From Arthrobacter mobilis (GTDB lineage: Bacteria; Actinomycetota; Actinomycetes; Actinomycetales; Micrococcaceae), in NCBI RefSeq assembly GCF_012395835.1, contig NZ_JAAZSQ010000017.1:52430-95321 (forward strand): a DNA stretch of 42,892 nt, given 5' to 3'. A model generated the notes under the pieces. It made no database searches, was not told where the DNA came from, and saw only the letters and a list, made by a program, of their open reading frames with translations. Of the stretch, positions 1-9,138 are shown one piece after another. Each line of letters begins with the position of its first letter. The stretch's first letter is position 1. The translations under genes were made by a program, and so were the position numbers.

Positions 1-122
1 CAGATCGATGCCCGCAGATCGAGCAGGGGCTCCGTGGCGCGCCGCATGTGCGCCGCGCCCCCATGCCGGCCGCAGTTCCGGGGATCATTGCCTCAGGGTT
101 AATGCCGAGGTCCAGCCCCGTA

Positions 123-347
123 TCAGGGTCTGGGAGGGTCCGACAACGGATCCGGAGGTCTGCGCCATGACCCGATAGCCCAAACGATATCGAACCGACC
201 AGCCGCGCGGGAGCCTGTCGTAAGCAGAATCGAGATGGTCACAACCAGGCCCAGTAGGGTGCAAAGCCAGAACGCGGCCCGATGGCCCAGGCCTGTCAGG
301 ACGGTCCCTACCGAAAGACCGGCGAGGGCGCCGAAGACGACGATACC
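123..347 (-). pseudogene. Fragment of an MFS (DHA2-like) transporter
   Basis: On the minus strand this stretch reads GALAGLSVGTVLTG, then a hydrophobic segment AAFWLCTLLGLVVTISILL, then GRFDIVWAIG, and stops. That spacing (glycine-rich loop, transmembrane helix, charged turn, next helix start) resembles the middle of drug:H+ antiporter family 2 permeases. There is no start codon and no room for the usual 12-14 helices, so it is a remnant. A longer ORF in another frame covers the same DNA but has no membrane or family character. The assignment rests on pattern only and is tentative. Confidence 0.35.
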
Positions 348-993
348 TCACCTCAGTCGCTGGCTCGGACACGTCCTCGAGAATCGGGATCCCCAGTGGA
401 ATCGCTGCGATGGCAACGCCTTGCGGGCCAAGGATCCCGCCCCAGCCAGTCCCGGACCAGGCACCATCATTGGAGATAGAGGTACGCCCTGCGAGGTCAT
501 TCCTAACGTGGATGCGGCTGACGGAAGGCGGTACGCAGTGAGCTTGGATCAGCAGGACATCGACGTATTCATCGATCTGGAGATGGGAAATCGGACCGTT
601 CTGCCGTCGCCCTTGATCAGACCGGAAAGTTACTCTAGGACTGATCCCTGCCCGACGACGAAGCGAAGCTCTGCAGGATCCTGACCGATCTAGGGTGTCC
701 ACGGCAGGTCCTGCTCGTCGGACCGAGGCCTTGGCCGCATTCTTCTCGGGGTCACCGGCCTCGACATTTTTGCCCACGGCATGCGCCTCGACGGTTGGGG
801 GGCTGCGTCAGGTAGGCACTGCGAACCATCTCTGCGGCAACGCAGGTCTGAGTCATTCCGAGGAGCCCGGCGCGATCGTTGACCAGTACGGCAGGGCGCT
901 CAGGTTGCACCTCGATGTCGCCTTGATTCTGCCGTCGGTACCCCTGGGGGCCCGCCGCAATTGCAGTGCTACTTGGTGAACTCATGGCTGGCT
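348..993. other. No recognisable gene
   Basis: Several open frames cross this stretch on both strands. None has a plausible ribosome binding site plus a recognisable protein pattern. It lies downstream of the ferredoxin reductase stop codon and may hold decayed transporter sequence. Confidence 0.4.
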
Positions 994-2256
994 TCACCCA
1001 ACGCGGCTCCTGGCTCCGGGCGCCGTCAGCGGGAGACCGGTTTCCTGCAGCGGCTGCGCCGAATCCGCCAGGACCTCGGGGGCGATCTGAGCACGCTGCT
1101 TGATTAGAGCGCTTCCCTTCGCGAAATCCACGGGATTGTTGACGGAGTCGATGGCCACGAGCCGGCCCGCCGAGAGGTAAAGGACGGAGAAGACTCCGCT
1201 GCCAGGATCGCCGCGGACGACCATCTGGTCGTGCCCGGCAATAAGGCCTGCTGTCTTGAGCTTGATGTGGTACTGGTCGGACCAGAACTTCGGTACCTCG
1301 CCGCTAGCGGCAGGCCTACCCAGTAGATCCGAGGCTACAACCTTCGCCTGTTCGTTTGCGTTCTGCACCGATTCCAAACGCATCCTCCGGTCCGGGGCGT
1401 AAGGATTGAGCTGGCTGGTGCAGTCTCCGATCGCGGAGACCGCGGGCAGGCTGGTCCGGCACAGCTCGTCCACCTCGATGCCATTGCTGCAGCTCGCCCC
1501 CGCCGCGGCTAGGATGTCAATGTTGGGGACAAGACCGATCCCGACGACCACGACGTCGGCGGGCACCTCGCCATCGCCGAGGACAACCGACGCCACGCGT
1601 CCGTCCCGCTCGGTGAACTCCTTCACGGTTGCACCCAACCGGATGTCGACCCCGGCCTCCCGGTGCACCCGATGGAAGTACTCGGAGATCTCCGCGGAGG
1701 TAACGCGCTCCAGCACCCGGCCGGCTGCCTCGATGACCGTCACGTCAAGCCCGAGGCCGCGGAACGCGGCGGCCGTCTCAAGCCCTATGTAGCCGCCGCC
1801 GACGAACACCGCCCGGGAGGCTCTCGGCAGCTCCTGCTTGAGCGCCAAGACGTCGTCCAGCGTGCGGACTTGGTGCACCCCCGGCAGCGTGGCTCCAGGG
1901 AGCGGCAGAGAGCGGGCCCGGCCACCGGCCGCCCACACCAGGCGACCGTACGTGAGCTCCCTGCCCGAGGCGGTGACGACCGTCTGTTCGTCCGGCCGCA
2001 CCTCCAAAACCTCGACCCCAAGTTGAAGGTCCACCGGTGAAGCTGCCCAGTACTCGGCCGTCCGCAGGGGGAGGGACTCCAGAGGCTCGGCGTCGAGAAG
2101 AAATCCCTTGGACAGCGGAGGCCGCTTGTACGGCAGGATTGTCTCGTTACTGAGCAGTGCGACGGACCCCTGGTACCCGCCCTTGGACAGGTATGCGGCT
2201 AGGTTAACCCCTGCGTGGCCGGCCCCGACGATTACGACGTCGTGGTGCTCGTTCAT
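994..2256 (-). CDS. NAD(P)H-dependent ferredoxin reductase (putidaredoxin/rhodocoxin reductase type)
   Basis: A 420-residue FAD flavoprotein that passes electrons from NAD(P)H to the [2Fe-2S] ferredoxin encoded just upstream, for the P450. Seen: an N-terminal FAD Rossmann motif VVIVGAGHAG (about residues 7-16), the KRPPLSKGFL segment typical of this family (about 44-53), a second dinucleotide fold VFVGGGYIGLE (about 149-159) for NAD(P)H, and SAIGDCTS (about 270) for FAD contact. Length matches the family. It is the last gene of the minus-strand SDR-P450-ferredoxin-reductase operon, 52 bp after the ferredoxin stop. It resembles the class I P450 reductases of camphor, terpene and thiocarbamate degraders; substrate specificity cannot be read from it. 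Confidence 0.93.
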   Translation of the reverse strand: MNEHHDVVIVGAGHAGVNLAAYLSKGGYQGSVALLSNETILPYKRPPLSKGFLLDAEPLESLPLRTAEYWAASPVDLQLGVEVLEVRPDEQTVVTASGRELTYGRLVWAAGGRARSLPLPGATLPGVHQVRTLDDVLALKQELPRASRAVFVGGGYIGLETAAAFRGLGLDVTVIEAAGRVLERVTSAEISEYFHRVHREAGVDIRLGATVKEFTERDGRVASVVLGDGEVPADVVVVGIGLVPNIDILAAAGASCSNGIEVDELCRTSLPAVSAIGDCTSQLNPYAPDRRMRLESVQNANEQAKVVASDLLGRPAASGEVPKFWSDQYHIKLKTAGLIAGHDQMVVRGDPGSGVFSVLYLSAGRLVAIDSVNNPVDFAKGSALIKQRAQIAPEVLADSAQPLQETGLPLTAPGARSRVG

Positions 2257-2308
2257 GTATCCATCCTTAGCTGCGCTGCCTGGAAATTCGTGTTGAGTGC
2301 GATTGCCT

Positions 2309-2626
2309 CTACTCGCTCGGAACGGTCACGGACAGGCCGTCCAGCTCGGGGCCCACCCGGATCTGACAGCCGAGCCTGCTGGTCGGCTTGACTCCGTCAA
2401 TAAGCACTTCAAGCATCTCGGCCTCGTCGGTCGTGCGCGGTGGAGGTACGCAACCAGCAGTATCGGCGACATACACATGGCAAGTGCCACAAGCCATTTC
2501 ACCTCCACATTCGCCCTCGATGCCCGGGATGTCATGGTTGACCGCCACGGTCATGAGACTTTGTCCAACGTCACCCTCGACGTCGTGCTCGATGCCGTGG
2601 GGATCAACGAAAGTAATCGTCGGCAT
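2309..2626 (-). CDS. [2Fe-2S] ferredoxin (putidaredoxin/adrenodoxin type)
   Basis: A 105-residue soluble ferredoxin that shuttles single electrons from the reductase to the P450. The cluster ligands are visible as C40, C46 and C49 in ECGGEMACGTCH, and C87 in RLGCQI. The C-x5-C-x2-C-x37-C spacing is that of vertebrate-type [2Fe-2S] ferredoxins used by class I bacterial P450s. The gene sits between the P450 and reductase genes on the same strand, which fixes its partner assignments. Length and the acidic character around the cluster are normal. Confidence 0.93.
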   Translation of the reverse strand: MPTITFVDPHGIEHDVEGDVGQSLMTVAVNHDIPGIEGECGGEMACGTCHVYVADTAGCVPPPRTTDEAEMLEVLIDGVKPTSRLGCQIRVGPELDGLSVTVPSE

Positions 2627-2739
2627 TGCTTATTCCCCTCTAAGTTGTTTTTCGCATTGCGGATCTTGAGTGTGCTGTAGCGGGTGGAACACCAAGATCA
2701 TCGGGCTAGCATTGACCCGTCAGGCGCCTGGTGTGGATT

Positions 2740-3951
2740 TCAGGAAGGCCAGCGCAGCTCGAGCGAGGTGAGTCCGGCAACGTGACCGACAGCGATCTGC
2801 AGCTGATCAGTCGACTGCAGCGAAAAGTCGGGGATTCTCTTCATCCACTCTTCCAGAAACACCTTCAGCTCGCGTCGCGCAAGATGCTGTCCGGGGCACA
2901 CATGATTCCCCTTGCCGAACGCGATGTGTTTTGACGACTCACGTTCGAAGTCCACGGTGAACGGGTCTGAGGTGATTGACGCATCGGTGCCGTACAACAC
3001 CGTCGAGCCGAGGATCATATCGCCCGCACGAAGCTGAGCGCCGCTCATCTCTGTGTCCTGGATGACTCTGCGCCCGTTCGCAACGATACTGTGGCGACGC
3101 ATCAATTCCTCGACTGCCGGCTTCACAAGCTCGGGATTCTCGATGAGCTGCTTGCGATGCCCTGGATTGCGAGCAAGGAAGAGCGCAAAGAACCCCAACA
3201 TATTGACCACGGTGTCGAGCCCCCCGAGGAGCACATTCATGGCCAGCATAAGCGCTTCGGTTTCGGTGATCTCGCGACCATTCACATCGGCGGTGACGAT
3301 CGCCGACAGCAGATCGTCACCGGGATCTTGCCGGCGCTGCTCCATCCAGCCCAGCAGGTAGCCTTCAAGTGCTTTCTGCGAGTTCAGTCGCTGCTCAGGG
3401 TCGCTGGACCGAGTGATCTGTTCCCCGAAGCCCCTCAACATCTCTCGATCATCTTGAGGCAGACCCATGAGATCGAGGAAGACGGCCACAGGCAGAATGG
3501 CCGCGAATTCGCTGACGAACTCGCATTCACCGCGCGCGAGGAACCCCTCAATCAGCGAGATCGTGAGCGCACGCGCCCTGTCCTCTACCGGTTGGAGGTT
3601 CTTCGATGCAAGGAACGGAATAATGATCTTGCGAAAGTCCAGCTGCTCGGGAGGGTCCATCTCAATGGGGATCAGCTGTGCCGTGCGATTGACATTCGCC
3701 GGGATGTAGATGTCGATTGCCGAGAACCTGGTGTAATCAGATAGCACTGTAGCCACGTCTTCTCCACCGAGAGGGACCCAGTGTCCGCCGTTTCGCGGGG
3801 TCCAGAAGATCCCGCCAGGAGCCTTTTCGCGAAGCCGCTCCCATTCAAGTTGTAGGTCATCAAATTTGGTACCGAAGTTGAACCAGTCGAAATCGATGAC
3901 GAGTTCGGTAGGGACATGCGCCGGTCGGGAGAGATCTTTCGTTGCAGTCAT
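2740..3951 (-). CDS. Cytochrome P450
   Basis: A 403-residue soluble class I P450 monooxygenase. Seen: the haem loop AFGKGNHVCPGQHLARREL near residues 348-366 with the thiolate cysteine in HVCPG, the I-helix oxygen-activation segment GGLDTVVN (about 243-250), the K-helix ExxR in ELMR, and a normal length for bacterial P450s. The I-helix has G in place of the first A of the usual AGxDT motif (GGLDT). No membrane anchor is present. It is flanked by the SDR upstream and by ferredoxin and reductase downstream, so it should hydroxylate a small hydrophobic substrate whose alcohol the SDR then oxidises. Related systems act on monoterpenes and alicyclics; the actual substrate is unknown. Confidence 0.95.
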   Translation of the reverse strand: MTATKDLSRPAHVPTELVIDFDWFNFGTKFDDLQLEWERLREKAPGGIFWTPRNGGHWVPLGGEDVATVLSDYTRFSAIDIYIPANVNRTAQLIPIEMDPPEQLDFRKIIIPFLASKNLQPVEDRARALTISLIEGFLARGECEFVSEFAAILPVAVFLDLMGLPQDDREMLRGFGEQITRSSDPEQRLNSQKALEGYLLGWMEQRRQDPGDDLLSAIVTADVNGREITETEALMLAMNVLLGGLDTVVNMLGFFALFLARNPGHRKQLIENPELVKPAVEELMRRHSIVANGRRVIQDTEMSGAQLRAGDMILGSTVLYGTDASITSDPFTVDFERESSKHIAFGKGNHVCPGQHLARRELKVFLEEWMKRIPDFSLQSTDQLQIAVGHVAGLTSLELRWPS

Positions 3952-4086
3952 CAGTCCTGCCTTCCTGCTGATTATTGGGGGACGTGGCTTGCCGCTACCT
4001 CAGACCCTGCGGCCGGACGCGCAAGCGGGGGTCGTCATCGCTTTCTTCTTGCAGATGTACTGGGGAAGAATTGTGGGACGCGGTGG

Positions 4087-4902
4087 TTAGAATTCTGTGA
4101 CGCCAGCGTCGGGTGCCAACTCGTGCGCGGTCATGTACTTGGACTCGTCCGAAGCCAGGAACAGGACCGTGTCGGAGATGTCTTCGGACTCCGTATGGTC
4201 CACGGGCAGGAGATTGGTGAACATGCCGCCCAGCCGCGGGTCGTTCTCGATCGCAGGGTTGAGGGCGGCCAGCAGCCCCTCGCTCATCATCGCAGTGTTG
4301 ACCCCCGTGGGATGGACACTGTTGACCCGGATGTGGTGCTTGGCGAGCTCCGCGGCGAAGGCCTTCGCCATCCCGCGGACGGCGAACTTGCTGGTGGTGT
4401 ATGGCACCATGAACGGTTGGACTTTCAGCCCCGCAGCGGAGCTGATAATGATGACCGAACCGCCTCCGGCCTCCACCAAATATGGCGCACCCACCATAAC
4501 GGTGTTCCACGCGCCCCGGACGTTGATTTCGATCGTCTCGTCGAACACCTGCGGGGTGACCGCGTTCCAAGCCGCCGGAATGCAGACGCCGGCATTGGCC
4601 ACGATGATGTCGAGGTGTCCCAGCTCGGCCACAGCCCGGTCGACCGTCCAGCGCAGGGCGTCGAGATCGCGGACGTCGACTTCGGTGGCGATTATCCTGC
4701 GATCAAGCGCCTCAACTAGCGCCACCGTCTCCTTCAAGTCCTCGGAGGTGGCGGGGGAGTAAGGTACATCGGGTATCTCCGAGCAGATATCGACGGCGAT
4801 GATATCGGCCCCCTCTTTCGCCAAGCGGACCGCATGCGAACGGCCCTGCCCCCGTGCCGCTCCGGTGATGAAAGCTACTTTTCCTGCAACTCGACCTGTC
4901 AT
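4087..4902 (-). CDS. Mycofactocin-type short-chain dehydrogenase/reductase
   Basis: A 271-residue SDR with the TGAARGQG cofactor motif (about residues 14-21), NAG (about 104), a catalytic Ser in IISSAAG, and YTTSK (the YxxxK pair). The AVDIC stretch after the second beta strand, the overall length, and HPTGVNTAM near the C-terminal third are hallmarks of the mycofactocin-coupled carveol-dehydrogenase-like subfamily, which holds NAD tightly and hands electrons to mycofactocin. That dependence is family knowledge; no mycofactocin biosynthesis gene is in the window. It is the first gene of the minus-strand P450 operon. The likely step is oxidation of the P450-generated alcohol to a ketone. A GAAGG ribosome site lies just before the ATG. 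Confidence 0.9.
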   Translation of the reverse strand: MTGRVAGKVAFITGAARGQGRSHAVRLAKEGADIIAVDICSEIPDVPYSPATSEDLKETVALVEALDRRIIATEVDVRDLDALRWTVDRAVAELGHLDIIVANAGVCIPAAWNAVTPQVFDETIEINVRGAWNTVMVGAPYLVEAGGGSVIIISSAAGLKVQPFMVPYTTSKFAVRGMAKAFAAELAKHHIRVNSVHPTGVNTAMMSEGLLAALNPAIENDPRLGGMFTNLLPVDHTESEDISDTVLFLASDESKYMTAHELAPDAGVTEF

Positions 4903-4949
4903 TGCATGCCTTCACTCTCTGCTCTCGACAGCTGTGTCGTAAGGATTTC

Positions 4950-4968
4950 AAACATATCCATGTTTATA
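4950..4968 (-). promoter_or_regulatory. Palindromic operator overlapping a probable -10 box of the SDR-P450 operon
   Basis: AAACATATCCATGTTT (4950-4965) is a perfect 6-bp inverted repeat with a 4-bp spacer. On the minus strand it overlaps TATAAA (4968-4963), which has a weak TTCGCT 17 bp upstream as a -35 candidate. It lies about 50 bp before the SDR start, so a repressor bound here would block the catabolic operon. No regulator gene is visible next to it. Confidence 0.45.
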
Positions 4969-5254
4969 GTGATGAAGGTCACCGTAGCGAAGACGGTAAG
5001 AGGGGTCAAGGCCGAGGCCTCAAGCTGGCCCCAGCGAACTCTGCATCTGCGCCCCTTGGCGGACGAGGATGGTACTCGGACCTGGCCCGCCGGTCCTGTC
5101 GATGGACTAGTTCACTGCCAAGCTTCCGGAGGGGATGTGCTCATCCCTGCCGGAAACTGCATTTGGCCCGGCGAGTCGACGCTCGCCACGTCGAGGCACC
5201 GGGAGCCTTACGGCATGGAAGCCGGTCGGTTCGGGATGGTGCTGTAAGCCAAGC

Positions 5255-5283
5255 TTGCTCACCCGGGACGCTAACTGAATAAT
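5255..5283 (+). promoter_or_regulatory. Candidate promoter of the ABM monooxygenase gene
   Basis: TTGCTC (5255-5260) and AATAAT (5278-5283) are separated by 17 bp. The implied start site is about 20 bp before the ATG at 5310 and just ahead of a strong AAAGGAAGG ribosome site. The assignment is by pattern only. Confidence 0.35.
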
Positions 5284-5309
5284 GATTATAACTAAAGGAA
5301 GGAAAAGTG

Positions 5310-5603
5310 ATGTCTGTTACCGCTATTGCAACCCTCACCTTCAAGCCGGAGTGTCTGGAAGAGGCACAGGAAGCCGTGGGGCGCACCCTCAAATTCACGC
5401 GGACCTTTGACGGATGCCTCGGAGTAGATGTCCTAATTGACCGCGTCGACGAGACGCGCTGGCTGCTGGTTGAGTCTTGGGAATCGGCTGAGCACAATGC
5501 GGCTTATCTGTCCTACCGGTCCTCACAGGGCGTCAAGTCCGAACTCGCACCCTTCCTCGCAGGTCCGCCGTCTGTAGCGAAGTACGACCTGTCGCACGTT
5601 TGA
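5310..5603 (+). CDS. Small ABM-fold monooxygenase-like protein (YgiN/quinol monooxygenase type)
   Basis: A 97-residue ferredoxin-like-fold protein of the antibiotic biosynthesis monooxygenase superfamily. Recognisable features are the opening beta strand AIATLTFKPE, the central G-C-L-G-x-D-V-L strand, and WLLVESWESAEHNAAY, which matches the usual E-x-W-x-s-x-x-a-x-x-x-H/Y pattern. These proteins act on quinones or small phenolics, or serve as accessory proteins in degradation clusters. I prefer the ATG at 5310 because AAAGGAAGG ends 7 bp before it; a GTG at 5307 is also in frame. It is divergent from the P450 operon, so it may share the 4903-5309 control region and belong to the same pathway. 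Confidence 0.75.
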   Translation: MSVTAIATLTFKPECLEEAQEAVGRTLKFTRTFDGCLGVDVLIDRVDETRWLLVESWESAEHNAAYLSYRSSQGVKSELAPFLAGPPSVAKYDLSHV

Positions 5604-6064
5604 GCGTGATCACTGGTTAATCTCTTAGTACGACAGTCGCCGGAGGCGTGCCTAAGCTCACGATCCAGTCGACGATCATGGCTGGATCCATCGGCCTGAA
5701 CAGCCATGTCTACTAGGACTTCGGGTCCCTGCGCCTTAACTTGGTCGAACTCATGACGACCTTTGTTTAAGGGCGTCGTGAGCGACGCTTCTTTGGGGAG
5801 AACGGCACCTCCCGCTCCTGAACTCGTCCCGACCGGCAGATGTCGTGACGTTTCGCCCCAAAGCTGCCGGGCCCCAGTGCTGCCGTCAGCCGGCGTCCAA
5901 GCCCAGATAGCGATAGGCGATTGCGCGGCGCGACGATCTTGTCAATGTCGGCAAGCTTCAGCGCTTGGGCGCGTTTGACCTTCGGATTTTCGCCGGTAAC
6001 TTCTCGCTGGCCCCGCGCCCGTGGGCTGCGGCTGCGGCCGACACTTCCGCGGTGAACCGCCGTC
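5604..6064. other. Intergenic stretch without a recognisable gene
   Basis: It lies between the convergent ABM gene and the relaxase-associated ORF. Open frames on both strands show no family pattern or ribosome site. I see no clear terminator with a T tract. Confidence 0.4.
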
Positions 6065-6712
6065 TCATGCCCGGTTGGCGCAGGGAGCAACCCGGACGCC
6101 GGGGCGGAACGGCTTGAACCGGCCGTCGAACTTGATCAAGGCCCTCCCCGGAGGGCCCCTTCGGGCCGTTGTCGAAGCCGTCCACGCCGGGTCTGTCACT
6201 CCCCTAGGCCCGGGCCGTTCCGGCGGGACAGCCCGGTGCTTGCCCGCCTGCCGGGCGGAGTCCTCCCCTTCCGCTCCGCCGGGCTCCGGTGAGCCGGCGG
6301 CGGGGGCCCGGGTGTTACCGGTGCCGGCCGGGTCCGGCGTGGTGGTTCCGGTCGGGCCGGACCCGTCTGGCCCGAGGGGGCTCCGGGCCTGGAGCGTGGC
6401 GACGTGGGCGGCGGCCACCGGGTCCCAGGGTGCCCAGGCGGCGGCGGTGTCGCGGGCCTGCCGGATCATGGCCGGGGTGGCGGTGTCCCACCAGTCTTCC
6501 CTCGTCAGGGGTGCCAGTTCGGCGCGGCCGGCGGCCCGGGCGGTCTCGAAGCGCTCCCGCAGTTCACGCACTCGGAGCTCTTCCATCCGCCGTGTTTCGC
6601 GCAGGGCCCGCTCACCGGTCCGGGCCAGCTGTTCGCCCAATCCGGCGGCGGCCAGAAGCCCGGCGCGCAGGCTGACCTCCACCATCTCGTCGATGCCGTC
6701 GGATTCATTCAC
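6065..6712 (-). CDS. Relaxase-associated helical protein (MobB-like position)
   Basis: A 215-residue ORF starting GTG, with a textbook AGGAGG 8 bp upstream, located 17 bp after the relaxase stop. The N-terminal half (MVEVSLRAGLLAAAGLGEQL, then a long Glu/Arg-rich helix) and the motif EDWWDTATPAMIRQARDTAAAW look like the helical protein that often follows actinobacterial plasmid relaxases. The C-terminal half is Pro/Gly-rich and low complexity, and may be frame-drifted. Its role in DNA transfer (relaxosome accessory) is inferred from position only. Unlike the relaxase before it, it is uninterrupted. Confidence 0.6.
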   Translation of the reverse strand: MNESDGIDEMVEVSLRAGLLAAAGLGEQLARTGERALRETRRMEELRVRELRERFETARAAGRAELAPLTREDWWDTATPAMIRQARDTAAAWAPWDPVAAAHVATLQARSPLGPDGSGPTGTTTPDPAGTGNTRAPAAGSPEPGGAEGEDSARQAGKHRAVPPERPGPRGVTDPAWTASTTARRGPPGRALIKFDGRFKPFRPGVRVAPCANRA

Positions 6713-6729
6713 CCGCTGCCTCCTATGGG

Positions 6730-8285
6730 TTAGCGTTCGATGCCGGGCCGGCACTGCGGCGGGCCTGGCCTGGTGGGCGGCCCGGGGAGAGCCGGGGAAT
6801 CGGACCGGATCAGGCGGGCCGGCGGCACGGATCCGACCCGGGCATTTCCTGCCGCCCGGCCCGCAGGGCCCCGGTCTCGTTCCCGCCCGGTGCTTCCTGT
6901 CCGGCACCCGGTGCCGCGAAGGCCGGGACGGCGGCGCGGACCGCTTCGGTGGCCCCGGCAATGGCTTTCTAAGGTTCCAGAGGCGGTGCAGGTCGCCGGC
7001 GGCGGCATGCAAGTCGTGGAGGGCCTTGGCCGTGTTGGCCAGTTGGCGGAACATCAGCATCCAGCCGGACCGGTCGGTGACCGGCGGCCAGCAGGGCCCC
7101 GACGCCGCAGGCCGACGGCACGTCCGCACGCCGTGGTGCAGGGCTGCGCAGCTGGGCGGCCCCAGCCAGTTCCCGAGCGACCGCGGCCAGCGGCCCGGGC
7201 ACGGGTTCCAGGCGGCGGGACCAGGTGGCGAAGGCCGCGGCAGTGTCGCCGGCGGCCTGGGCCCACGTGGCCCGGTCACCGGCAGGCACCGCATCCAGTG
7301 CCTGGCGCAGTGCCGCGGCCTCGTGCGCATACTCTGTCCACATCCGCGCGGCCACAGCGTGGTTTCCCGGCCCGGGGCGGTGGGGCGCCGGTTGCGGGCG
7401 GCCGCGGTCCATTCGGCCACCGCCGCGGCCGCGGCCTGCGGGGTGTCGGCCCAGTGTGCCCTTAGCCGGGGCAGGGCCAGGTCCCGGGCCAGGGTGTTGC
7501 CGCCTAACCACACCGGCCGCCCTCCAGCCGCGGACGTTCGGCCATCGAGTAGCCGGTGACCACGTCGGTGCGCCCGGCCGCGAACCTGGCGCGCAGCAGC
7601 AGGTGATCGGCGCGGGCACGACGGATGAATTCGGCCTCGTCCGCGGCCGCCGCGACACAGGCCCGCACCGTATTGGCCAGGGTGTGGCGTTCAATGTCGG
7701 GCCGGCCCTGCCGGGCGACCCTGGCCTGCTCGACAGGGGTGTAGCCACGCCCGGCATACGCCGGGTCAAGTCCGGTCAGCCCGTACGTCTGCTCGAGGGC
7801 CCGGCAAATTTGTTGGGAGCGATACTTGGACATCCACGCGTTCCACTTGGTGCCGTCCTCGCGGACATGGAGGCGACCAAGTGGATGTGGTCGTTGCCGT
7901 TCCGGCTCCTCCCGTGCCGTACCGCGGCCCACCGGCACGGGGCGTTGCCATGATCCCCGGTGAATCCCATCGCTGGGACGAACTCTTCAGCAATCTCTGC
8001 CCACTGCTGGTCAGTCAGCTGCCCGTCATCGGCCGGCAGGCTCAGCGAGCCATAGAACACGTGCCCGCCGGCCGCCGCCGTGCCATGGAACTTCCGCGGC
8101 CGGTCCAGATGGGCCGCGACCGCCAGGGCTGCATCCCGCTCCAGCTCATCATCGTCGTGCCAGGCCACCACCGCCGGGTCTCCGGCCACCAGATGCGGAT
8201 CCTCGTGTTCGTTCGCCCGCCCCGGCCCGGCCAAGTACACCCACAGCCCAGCCATCCTGTCCCCCTGGGTGATGTTCGGAATCAC
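6730..8285 (-). pseudogene. Relaxase / mobilization nuclease, several frameshifts
   Basis: Reading from a GTG at 8285, the N-terminus runs MAGLWVYLAGPGRANEHEDP through HGNAPCRWAAVRHGRSRN to NDHIHLVASM, the metal-binding HxH of the Mob/Pfam relaxase nuclease domain. The frame then shifts near 7870 (continuing REDGTKWNAWMSKYRSQQIC), again near 7510 (WLGGNTLARDLALPRLRAHW), and again inside 7010-7400, before a stop at 7730-region sequence ending at 6730 (PGIER). A full-length relaxase of about 510 residues can be pieced together from three frames. It would nick oriT and lead transfer; as written it cannot be made. This suggests the plasmid has lost self-directed mobilization, or carries sequence errors here. 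Confidence 0.75.
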
Positions 8286-8357
8286 CGCTGCCCCGGCCTC
8301 GCCAGTCCGGCCAGCCTGCTCCGCCCGGAACGCCGGGATGAAAGACCTTGGTTCGGC

Positions 8358-8566
8358 AGCCTCGGAGGCATCCGGCAGTGGGTCGAGTCCGTCTTCGACA
8401 CCCTCAAGGGACAGCTCGGAATGGACCAGCACGCGGCACGGACCCTGGCGGGGTTTACGCCCGGACCGGCTCCTGACTGCCTGCCTCGGCCGCCGCTGTC
8501 TGGCACAACTGGCGCATCGGAACAACCCGTAAGCGGGCCCTGGGCGCTTGGGACCATCAGGAATAG
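8358..8566 (+). pseudogene. C-terminal fragment of a DDE transposase
   Basis: The plus strand reads SLGGIRQWVESVFDTLKGQL, then GMDQHAARTLAGF, then after a frame change WHNWRIGTTRKRALGAWDHQ and a stop. IRQWVESVFDTLK followed by QHxARTxAG and IWHNWxxG is the C-terminal signature of a common actinobacterial IS4-type transposase. Two small frame changes and the missing N-terminus show it is a relic. It abuts the relaxase start at 8285, so the insertion may have removed upstream transfer sequence. Confidence 0.5.
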
Positions 8567-8677
8567 ATCATCTGGCCGGCGGCCAGGAGGGCGGCTCTGA
8601 CCTATCCCGCCGCGTCTTCGGTGAAGCAGGGGGTGAATGACGCCGGCTTGTTTCTGCGCACATGCACTCCTTCCGGC

Positions 8678-9070
8678 CTAGACGGAATCCAGGCTCCGGG
8701 GCCACGGATAGAGGCTGCCCAGCTTGTCCGAGTGTTCGTGGCTTCCGCCGGCGTGGGCTATCGCGGCGAGGACGAGGTCCAGGTTCTCCCGGTCCATCCC
8801 GGGGATGGTGTCGCTGAGCACGACGGGCACGTTGTCAGCCAGCGAGGCGGCCAGCATCAGGAATCTGCGTTCGCCGCCGGAGCTGCCGCCGATGCATTCC
8901 GGGATCACTTCGAAGTCGATCCATGGCTTCCCGTCGGAGCCATCCTTCCGGATCCAGGGCCGGCCGACCGCAGCGTACCGTCCGCCGAACGCGCGGATCA
9001 GCAGCTCAGTGGCCGCCTCAATGGTGTGCATGCCCTTAGCCCAGGCCCGGAGGTCATCTTCGTGTGCCAT
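8678..9070 (-). CDS. Conserved-looking hypothetical protein of plasmid type
   Basis: A 130-residue soluble protein. I start it at the ATG at 9070 (MAHEDDLRAW) because AGGGA lies 6 bp upstream; an in-frame upstream start has none. It contains an AT-E-L-L-I-R-A helix, the segment GGRYAAVGRPWI, a Gly/Ser stretch IGGSSGGERRFL, and SHEHSDKLGSLYPWPRSLD at the end. I recognise no family. It lies between the relaxase and the ssb remnant on the same strand, which suggests a plasmid backbone gene. Composition is normal for the window. Confidence 0.55.
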   Translation of the reverse strand: MAHEDDLRAWAKGMHTIEAATELLIRAFGGRYAAVGRPWIRKDGSDGKPWIDFEVIPECIGGSSGGERRFLMLAASLADNVPVVLSDTIPGMDRENLDLVLAAIAHAGGSHEHSDKLGSLYPWPRSLDSV

Positions 9071-9138
9071 TGTCTTCCCTTGTCTTAGAGGATCCTGCGC
9101 CGGTCCCGGCAAGCGTACCTGTCGGAACCGACAGCCTT

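Noticed and set aside
85-777. A 230-codon minus-strand ORF at the left edge
   Set aside because: It has no ribosome site or family pattern, and a different frame of the same DNA reads like transporter membrane helices. I kept only the fragment.
6021-7559. A 512-codon plus-strand ORF across the relaxase
   Set aside because: Low-complexity Arg/Gly/Pro composition, the expected shadow of GC-rich minus-strand genes. The minus strand has recognisable relaxase motifs.
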